A stretch of DNA of 64,000 nt from Avichristensenella sp031549905 (GTDB lineage: Bacteria > Bacillota > Clostridia > Christensenellales > Aristaeellaceae): NCBI GenBank assembly GCA_031549905.1, contig JAVBPC010000076.1, positions 1 through 64,000 of the forward strand, written 5' to 3'. The first letter of the stretch is position 1; each line of letters opens with the position of its first letter. The translations under genes were made by a program, and so were the position numbers. The notes beneath the pieces were generated by a model. That model ran no database searches. It saw only the letters and a program-made list of their open reading frames with translations, and was not told the origin of the DNA. Positions 57,798-64,000 of this stretch are shown piece by piece.

Positions 57798-60368
57798 TTA
57801 CGGAATGATCAGCGCCTGCTTAGCCGCAACAAAGTTATCCACTAGGAAATAGGCCGTTACGGTGCCCTTGGGCGCATCCTGCTTATCCCAGCGCAGCGTG
57901 ACGCTTTGCAGCAGCCCGCCTTCACCGGCCGCAACCTGGGTATCGCGCGTGTAATACAGCGCAAGCGGTTTGCCGTCATTCGCCGTCAGCAGGATGCTGT
58001 ACACATGCGCATCCGCGGGCAGCGCGCTGCCGGTCAGCGTCACGGAAACGCTCTGCGCGCCGGTAGAAAACTTTGCTTCGCCCACGCCCTCCACGGGTAC
58101 CGCGCTTCGGTACTGGCTGATGTTCATGCCGCCGTACGCGCTCATCATGCCGGTGGCAAAATCGCTCATGCCCATCAGCTTCAGGCCAAGGCCGTAGTAG
58201 GCGATCTCATCGCAGTTCATCTGCGCGGTGACGGCGGCCTGGATGTCGCCCCCTGCAAGCCCGTCCGCGCGGGCGCTGATGCGGTAGCGCTTGAACGGCA
58301 TATCCCATGAGCCGATGAAATTGATCTTGAAGCCGTCGTAGTTGTAGAAGGTGAGCAGACCGCCCGTGTTATCCAGCAGCAGCGGGTAGCGCGCCTGGAT
58401 CGACGGGTCGTACACCGTTTGCCCGTCCTCCAGCTTGCCGCCGACCACCCACAGCACCGTTTGATCGCCCCACGCGCAGACCGCGCCCGCCAGGTAGTGC
58501 AGCGAATCAAACCCGATCTGGTTGTACGAAGGCAGCATGACGGGGTTGGGCACGGCAAGCCGCTTGAACTCAAACACCGTCGCTTCGCCATCCTTTGGCA
58601 GCGTGACGGCATACGGCGCGCCGCTGCCCCGAACCGTGAAGGTTTCGGTCTTTTCCGCCGTGCCGGTTACCTTGCCGCCCAGCGCCTTCAGGCCGAAGCG
58701 GATGAACCCTGTCTTGGCCTTCGCGCTGATGCTTATGGTGAAGTTTCCGTCCGGCCAGGCGGTCTTCGGGGTGATGGTCACGAACCTGCCGTTCGCGGCC
58801 ACGGTGATGTCAATCTCGGCAGAGGGTTCGACCGTCACCCGCAAGGATTTCTTATCCAGCTGGGAGGGCAGCGTTTCGCCGTTTTCGCGGACGAACAGCT
58901 GGTATGCGATGGGCTGGTTGGCATCGATTTCGGCGGGGCTGTTCTCTGTCAGCGCGCCAAAGCCGGACAGCGCGTACAGCAGCATGCCGTCATCCGGCAG
59001 CGTCTCGCCGCCAACGTGCGTGCGCGGGTCTTTCAGCCCTTCTTCGGACAGCGGGTACCCGTACGGCATGAAGAAAATTTCGCCGCTTTCGCCCGCGATG
59101 TACACGCCGTCAAACCCCAGCGCGGGGGAGGCGTTCAGGTCGTTGCGCTCGCCGTCGATCAGCTGATAGCTCCATTTCAGCGTACCGTCTGCATTTAGGC
59201 AGAACAGCTTGCCTTCGCCGGAACCGAAATAAATGTTGTCAAGCCCATCGACCACGGGCGAGGAGCGAATGGGCTCCAGCGTGTCAAACGTCCACAGGAT
59301 GCGCCCGTCTTGCGGGTCCAGCGCGTACACGGTGCCGTCGGCCGCAGGCTGGATGATCGTGCCATCCGAAAGGGACGCGGCGCTGGCGTAGATGTGGTCG
59401 CCCAGCGCGGTTTTCCACAGCGTTTTGCCGTTTTGCTGTGACAGCGCGCGCAGGTACCCGTCAAAGCAGCCGACAATGACCGCGCCGTTTGCCTTGCTGC
59501 CGCTGAGCATGGGGCTTGATGATACGCTGCCCAGCCCGCCGCGCAGCCACTGCTGCTTCTGCCCGTCAATGCTGTACGCGTACACATTTTGCAGCACCTG
59601 CGCGCAGGTGCCGAAGAACAGGCGGTCGGTTTCGGCGTTCACCGCCGGGCACGTCCACACCATCTCGTTGGCGAGGTATGCGGCGGTCTTTTCGCCGGTG
59701 GCGCGGTCCAGGCGGTAGACGAGATAGTTATCGTTCGGTGCCAGCAGTGAGCCATCCGGCAGTATGCCGATGTTCCCCTCAAACCAGCCCAGGTTGTATG
59801 TTTTGATGCCGTATTCCGCTTCCACTTCCTGCGGCGTCTGGCCCTGATACGTCCAAACGACCGACCCATCGTCGCGGTTCACGGCGTACACCTTGCCGTC
59901 ACCCGCGCCGAAATACAGCCGCCCGTCATCCGCCAGCAGCGCGCTGGAATCGATGATCTCGCCCGCTTCCAGCGTCCATTTGATCTGCCCATTAAGCCCG
60001 ATGGCGTAGAACAGGTGGTCGCCGGAACCGATGTACACGGTGCCGTCGCCATCCACAACGGGCGATGAAAAGATGCCCTTGCCGGTCTGCACGCGCCAGG
60101 GGGTAAGGCCTTCCGTTTCGCGCGGGATCACGGGGCTGCGGCCGGTTTGCATCGCGTCGGCACGGAACTTGGCCCACGGGCTTTGCCGGTCCAGCGGCAA
60201 AGTGTATTGGAACTCGCCGTCCGCGTACACGGTCAGGCCGTCGCGGCTCAGGTCGTGCGGCGTCAGCGGCACAAAATAGATGACGTACGCAGCGGCGGCA
60301 ATGACCGCGAGCGCCAGCAGCGTGTACAGGAACCAGTGCTTCTTTTTGGCTTTGCGGGGGCGTGACAT
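57798..60368 (-). CDS. membrane-anchored PQQ-type beta-propeller protein
   Basis: This 856-residue protein has a basic cytoplasmic N-terminus (R-P-R-K-A-K-K-K-H-W) and one membrane helix (residues 13-32). An eight-bladed PQQ-like propeller occupies about 80-470, with repeats such as G-D-G-T-V-Y-I-G-S-G-D and D-G-T-V-Y-A-L-D-P-Q-D-G-R-I-L-W-T-F. Two further beta-sandwich regions follow, ending Y-F-L-V-D-N-F. The propeller lacks other enzyme motifs, so it is more likely a binding or assembly scaffold on the outer face of the membrane. It is not part of the preceding operon, being bounded by two terminators. Confidence 0.85.
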   Translation of the reverse strand: MSRPRKAKKKHWFLYTLLALAVIAAAAYVIYFVPLTPHDLSRDGLTVYADGEFQYTLPLDRQSPWAKFRADAMQTGRSPVIPRETEGLTPWRVQTGKGIFSSPVVDGDGTVYIGSGDHLFYAIGLNGQIKWTLEAGEIIDSSALLADDGRLYFGAGDGKVYAVNRDDGSVVWTYQGQTPQEVEAEYGIKTYNLGWFEGNIGILPDGSLLAPNDNYLVYRLDRATGEKTAAYLANEMVWTCPAVNAETDRLFFGTCAQVLQNVYAYSIDGQKQQWLRGGLGSVSSSPMLSGSKANGAVIVGCFDGYLRALSQQNGKTLWKTALGDHIYASAASLSDGTIIQPAADGTVYALDPQDGRILWTFDTLEPIRSSPVVDGLDNIYFGSGEGKLFCLNADGTLKWSYQLIDGERNDLNASPALGFDGVYIAGESGEIFFMPYGYPLSEEGLKDPRTHVGGETLPDDGMLLYALSGFGALTENSPAEIDANQPIAYQLFVRENGETLPSQLDKKSLRVTVEPSAEIDITVAANGRFVTITPKTAWPDGNFTISISAKAKTGFIRFGLKALGGKVTGTAEKTETFTVRGSGAPYAVTLPKDGEATVFEFKRLAVPNPVMLPSYNQIGFDSLHYLAGAVCAWGDQTVLWVVGGKLEDGQTVYDPSIQARYPLLLDNTGGLLTFYNYDGFKINFIGSWDMPFKRYRISARADGLAGGDIQAAVTAQMNCDEIAYYGLGLKLMGMSDFATGMMSAYGGMNISQYRSAVPVEGVGEAKFSTGAQSVSVTLTGSALPADAHVYSILLTANDGKPLALYYTRDTQVAAGEGGLLQSVTLRWDKQDAPKGTVTAYFLVDNFVAAKQALIIP

Positions 60369-60426
60369 GGCGGATACCTCACAAAAAATGGTAAATAATC
60401 TTCAGAAGATTATACCATTGCCGGTG

Positions 60427-60453
60427 CAAAAAGAAAACCCGCCCGGTGGCGGG
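60427..60453 (-). terminator. rho-independent terminator of the glycosidase-like/esterase operon
   Basis: CCCGCC and GGCGGG form a 6-bp GC stem with a CGGT loop. On the minus strand it is followed by TTTTCTTTTT. It lies 14 bases after the stop at 60467. Confidence 0.88.
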
Positions 60454-60466
60454 CTTTGGCGCGATG

Positions 60467-62527
60467 TTATTGCATTTCGACCAGAGCGCATTCCAGCGGC
60501 GCGAGGGGCAGCGCCAGTGTGACGGTTTGACCATCCGAAATGTGCACGGGTACGCCCTTCCAGCGGGCATCCGTGTCGGTCAGCGCCTGCGCGGCAATGT
60601 TCTTTTGGAAGCATTTCGCGCTGTCGCCCGTCAACAGCAACTGCACTTCGGGCACGGGGTCGGCGCTGGCGTTGGCAAGGTACAAATACCGCTTCCCATG
60701 GGCGGCAAACGCGTACATTGCCAGGTTTTGGTGCCTGGTTGCCAGCATGGGCGCGGCATTTCCCGCCGCCCTGGCGATCTCCTTGCGCAGCAGCCACGCG
60801 CGCAGCCTAAGGAACATGCCGCCGGGGTAGCCATCCTCGCAGATGAAGGGCAGCACAAGCGCGCGCTCGTTATGCACGGCCATGCCCGCGCCCGCTAGCG
60901 TGCGGTCAAAGCGCATCAGGCGGCTCACGATGCGCGTGCCCGGCGCGTAATCGATCAGCACCGCGTCGCCCAGGAATGTTTGCGCGTTGGCGCGGGGCAG
61001 CAGGAAACCCTCTTCAGGCGTCGCGCTTTCTTCATAGCACACCGCGCCGGTTTCGGCCGCCACGCGCTTTGCGCCCGCAATGCCCGCCAGTTCGCCCAGC
61101 CCCAGCGCGTGCAGCGTCAGCGCGGCTTCACCATCCAAAATGACGTAATTGCGCGCGAACAGGCCGCGCACCTCTTCCGCCGTGAAGCCGCGAAATACCT
61201 GCCCGCTGGCGGCCACGATTTGGCCGGAAAGGGCGGCGATGGCAGCGGCGTCATCCCTGCGCACAAACGCAAAGGGGATGCCCAGCGTGGAAAACACGCC
61301 GCCCCAGAACGTTTCGCGGGGGATGAGTGCGGACGGGTCCGCCACGCCGCCTGCCGTTTCCAGCGCGTAGGATGCCCTGGGCGACACCAGCACCCGCGCG
61401 CCCAGCCGTTCGCCCGCGAAGGCCCCCGACCGGTTCGCCGCCGTAAGAAACGGTTTCAGGCCCGCAAGGCTTGCCGCGTGGGCGTCCTCGGGCGGGATGC
61501 CGGAACCGCCGATCTCAAACAGGTCCATCGTGATGCCGCGAATGTTCAGCGCCAGCGCCAGCTTGATCTGGAAGCGCGTGAGCGCCAGCGACTTGGTGAA
61601 CGCCGAAAACGGGAAGTTTTCCAGCTCAGGGTACACCGCGACGTTCGCGGGTCCTACCGCGCGGCAAGGCATCGATACGGTGTTAAACAGCCACAGGTAT
61701 TCCTGCGGCGTGCGCTCCAGGTAGGCGGGCAGGTGGATGCGGTGCGGCACATCCGCGCCGTTTGAAAATGCGCCGATCAGCGCGTCCCAGTCGCGGCCTT
61801 CCGCGCAGTGCACCGACGGATCGGATGACATCAGCCCCAGATGCGTGCCGGGCGAGACTTCATCCATCGCATGGCGAAGCTTGCGCGCAAAGCCGATCAG
61901 GCCGTCGCGGCAGGTATCCAGCCACACCGTGCGCCAGGGATGGGGCTTGCCCGGCGCGGTGATGGCCCGGACAAATTCCTCGCGGGTGAAGGTGGCACCT
62001 GCGCGGCGGCGGTATTCATCCATGTGCTTCTCACAGAAGCAACCGCCCCACTGAAGCGGGGCGTGGTTGTGGTAGCGGAAGTCATCTTCAATCCAGAAGG
62101 TATCGGGCGTAAGCGCGCCGAACCGCCGCACCAGATCCGCGTAATACGCCCGGAACGACGGGCACAGCGGGCAGGCGGAGATGGTGGATTCGCGTCCGTA
62201 CGCATCCACCATGCGGGTAAAATTCTGATCAGGAAGCAGCGCGCGGCCCCGGTCGGCGTGGTACAGCGTCGTCCAGTGGTTGATGGAAAAGGTAGCGCCC
62301 GCCTCAGCTATCGCGGGCTTTGCCGCCTCAAGCATGGCAACAAACCGCCGCTGTCTCTCCGCGGTCATGTGCCCCTGGCTAACCTCTTCGCCCTCGGTGA
62401 ACACCGTCACGTCATCTATTTGGGCATCTGAAATAAACCGCTTTAGCGCGGGCAGGAAAGGTTCCGCCCCGGCCTCCACATCCATGGCAAACCGCAGGAT
62501 GTATGCGAAATCCGCAGGCTGTTTCAT
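60467..62527 (-). CDS. glycoside-hydrolase-like TIM barrel protein of unknown specificity
   Basis: This 686-residue cytoplasmic protein has no signal peptide. The first 400 residues look like a TIM barrel (F-A-Y-I-L-R-F, F-W-I-E-D-D-F-R-Y-H-N-H near 146, and L-D-L-F-E-I-G-G-S-G near 340). A middle domain resembles the beta-galactosidase trimerisation fold, and a beta-rich C-terminus follows. This order resembles GH42 enzymes, but the usual N-E catalytic pair is not obvious. The I-E-D-D and F-E-I acids are candidates only. Its start overlaps the esterase stop, so both act together, probably on an O-acetylated glycan. Confidence 0.6.
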   Translation of the reverse strand: MKQPADFAYILRFAMDVEAGAEPFLPALKRFISDAQIDDVTVFTEGEEVSQGHMTAERQRRFVAMLEAAKPAIAEAGATFSINHWTTLYHADRGRALLPDQNFTRMVDAYGRESTISACPLCPSFRAYYADLVRRFGALTPDTFWIEDDFRYHNHAPLQWGGCFCEKHMDEYRRRAGATFTREEFVRAITAPGKPHPWRTVWLDTCRDGLIGFARKLRHAMDEVSPGTHLGLMSSDPSVHCAEGRDWDALIGAFSNGADVPHRIHLPAYLERTPQEYLWLFNTVSMPCRAVGPANVAVYPELENFPFSAFTKSLALTRFQIKLALALNIRGITMDLFEIGGSGIPPEDAHAASLAGLKPFLTAANRSGAFAGERLGARVLVSPRASYALETAGGVADPSALIPRETFWGGVFSTLGIPFAFVRRDDAAAIAALSGQIVAASGQVFRGFTAEEVRGLFARNYVILDGEAALTLHALGLGELAGIAGAKRVAAETGAVCYEESATPEEGFLLPRANAQTFLGDAVLIDYAPGTRIVSRLMRFDRTLAGAGMAVHNERALVLPFICEDGYPGGMFLRLRAWLLRKEIARAAGNAAPMLATRHQNLAMYAFAAHGKRYLYLANASADPVPEVQLLLTGDSAKCFQKNIAAQALTDTDARWKGVPVHISDGQTVTLALPLAPLECALVEMQ

Positions 62528-63885
62528 GCGTGATCCTCCTCTATCGGCAGGTCAAAAAAGCTCATCATAGGAATTTCTGCTTCCGCGCTCACCGGCGGGC
62601 TGGCTGGGTTCATCTGCCACTGCGCGTGCAGCTTCGCGCCCGGGGCAAGGGCGCGGGGAAAGCGGATCAAAATCGCATTCCCCTGGCATGTGTACGATGA
62701 CGCATCCACCATGCCGCCGCCGTCCTCGGCAGTGAAGGGGTTGCCTTCTCCCGAACCTGCCTGCATGGGCACGCAGGTCAGCAGATGCACAAGCGCGGCA
62801 TCCTGCGCGTCACGCCGGGCGCGCACGGCAGGGCTCCATTGCGCGCTGCCTTCCGGCGCAAGCGCCATCTCCGCAAGCCTTCCGCCCAGGCGCACGTTGC
62901 TTTCGCCATCCAGGTGCGCGGCGTCGAATATGGCAAGGTCCGTGCTGGCTGTCACCCGAACGCCGGGGATGGTCAGCGCAGCCCGGCGCTGCGCCTCGCG
63001 CACCTTGCCCCAGGAGATGTCGTTTTCCGGGGTGGTTTCCATTGTACATCGGTTGATTTGCACGGTGTAGAACGGCAGCGCGGGCTGGCCCAGCGCATCC
63101 CGCAGGGCGTCCACATAGCGCCCGAACCGCATCAAATAGGTATCACCCTTTTTTTCAAAGGAATCGGCGCAGCCCTGGTACCACAGCGCACCGGCCACCT
63201 TGGGGCAGTGCCGGTGAATGACATCTACGGCCTGCTTAAACAGGCCCGCCTCTTCATCCGGGTCCCACTGCCACAGGCCCGCGCCGCCCTTTGCCAGCGG
63301 CACCAACCCCACGGGCACGCCCAGCGCCGCCTGCATCCTTTTGCCGAATGCCAGGAACGCGCTGTGGCCGGGGTTGTTGTTTTCCATGCTGGGGGTCAGC
63401 ACCGCACAAGTGGTTTCATGCAGCGGATGTGTGGCCAAGTCCCACACACCGCCGGGCTTCAGCGCATGCACGCCCAGCCGCGGCGGGTCGCTGACCGGCC
63501 CCTGATACCGTCCCGCCGCGTTGGACTGCCCGGTGATCAGATAAATATCGCCCACGCCGAAATGCTGCACCATATCCCCGCGCGTGACGGACAGGCCGTT
63601 CGCGCCGTCGTAAACTAGCTTCGTTTCCAACCTGTACAGCCCGCCCTGCGGTATTTTCAGCGGCAGGTAGAAGTTCAGGCCGTCCACCACGCAGTCTGCC
63701 CAGGGGATGACATCGCTGTTATCATCCTCGCGCACAACGCGGCACTGCACGCGCATTGGGGTGCCGGTGTCAAGGCCGCTGACGAAAAACCAGCCCGTTA
63801 CGCGCGCGCGGGCAAAGCCGTCCCGGTCCCTTTGCAATATTTGCCAATTGGATATTTCGCCCGTGATCACAGCGCCCTGGCGCAT
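62524..63885 (-). CDS. sialate O-acetylesterase-like protein (SASA/SGNH)
   Basis: This 453-residue protein has an N-terminal beta domain and a SASA hydrolase domain with the nucleophile motif I-T-G-Q-S-N-A-A-G near residue 118. A-L-W-Y-Q-G-C-A-D-S (block III) and a late D-A-A-H-L-D-G with the catalytic Asp and His complete it. It would remove O-acetyl groups from sialic acid or other acetylated sugars. No signal peptide is present, so it acts on imported oligosaccharides. GGAGG lies 7 bases from the ATG at 63885. It is ATGA-coupled to the glycosidase-like gene. Confidence 0.85.
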   Translation of the reverse strand: MRQGAVITGEISNWQILQRDRDGFARARVTGWFFVSGLDTGTPMRVQCRVVREDDNSDVIPWADCVVDGLNFYLPLKIPQGGLYRLETKLVYDGANGLSVTRGDMVQHFGVGDIYLITGQSNAAGRYQGPVSDPPRLGVHALKPGGVWDLATHPLHETTCAVLTPSMENNNPGHSAFLAFGKRMQAALGVPVGLVPLAKGGAGLWQWDPDEEAGLFKQAVDVIHRHCPKVAGALWYQGCADSFEKKGDTYLMRFGRYVDALRDALGQPALPFYTVQINRCTMETTPENDISWGKVREAQRRAALTIPGVRVTASTDLAIFDAAHLDGESNVRLGGRLAEMALAPEGSAQWSPAVRARRDAQDAALVHLLTCVPMQAGSGEGNPFTAEDGGGMVDASSYTCQGNAILIRFPRALAPGAKLHAQWQMNPASPPVSAEAEIPMMSFFDLPIEEDHA

Positions 63886-64000
63886 GGGAACACCTCCTGT
63901 GGGGTTGCTGAAGGGGCCTCAGCCCCTTCACATTCAATCGTATCGACCGGCTCTGCTTGTATGCCCCAGCCGCACGCCCTTGGCGGCGGCTGGGCTTCGG
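63886..64000. other. window end: hairpins, no assigned gene
   Basis: A perfect 9-bp hairpin (TGAAGGGGC/GCCCCTTCA, 63909-63930) and a second GC-rich inverted repeat (CCCAGCCGC region, 63963-63994) lie upstream of the esterase gene. Two minus-strand frames stay open to the edge, so the tail of another gene cannot be excluded. Confidence 0.4.

Overview
The window looks like a chromosomal segment from a Gram-positive, GC-rich gut-type Clostridia (Bacillota). Support comes from CDP-glycerol/teichoic-acid-type polymer genes, strong AGGAGG ribosome sites, many ATGA-coupled genes, WYL, LacI and LuxR regulators, and MalFG-type and Opp-type ABC transporters. The exact taxon is inference. I saw no rRNA genes, normal tRNA genes, CRISPR array, phage module or insertion sequence.

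Layout. (1) 1-4986 (+): a visibly more AT-rich cell-surface polymer cluster with a surface-carbohydrate protein fragment, a flippase, a decayed UDP-sugar 4,6-dehydratase, a TagF/TagB-like transferase, TagD, and an asparagine-synthase-like amidotransferase without a glutaminase domain. (2) 5024-6034 (+): an aldo/keto reductase. (3) 6351-17657 (+): a nonribosomal peptide locus with a trimodular A-T-C-A-T-C-A-T-reductase synthetase, a MATE exporter fused to an RsbW-like ATPase domain, and an Sfp-type phosphopantetheinyl transferase. (4) 17739-26366 (-): a convergent, tightly packed nine-gene unit of DUF697, SPFH and two-TM membrane proteins, a SyrD/PvdE-type peptide exporter and a complete oligopeptide importer. 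Regions 3 and 4 plausibly form one make, export and re-import system for a small peptide aldehyde or alcohol.

(5) 26613-27935 (-): a radical SAM protein and a 61-residue partner. (6) 28041-33213: an RNA-repair locus. Two WYL regulators (-) diverge from RtcB RNA ligase (+), followed by a structured RNA whose core is a circularly permuted tRNA mimic resembling bacterial YrlA Y RNAs, and then a slipin/SPFH protein. (7) 33269-45141 (-): a secreted-protein cluster (LRR and propeller proteins, a serpin, DUF3298, DUF5067/TPR) in two operons. Each operon is preceded by a near-identical terminator-plus-promoter element, next to two LuxR-type regulators, one with about 12 membrane helices.

(8) 45346-56705 (-): an esterase, then a LacI-controlled carbohydrate locus with three FAD oxidoreductases, a CUT1 ABC importer and a ribulokinase-like FGGY kinase. 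It is interrupted by a 161-bp inverted-repeat element that looks like a MITE or a structured RNA. (9) 56846-63885 (-): a sugar isomerase/epimerase-like TIM barrel, a membrane-anchored PQQ-type propeller, a large glycosidase-like protein and a sialate-O-acetylesterase-like protein. These would fit use of acetylated host or plant glycans.
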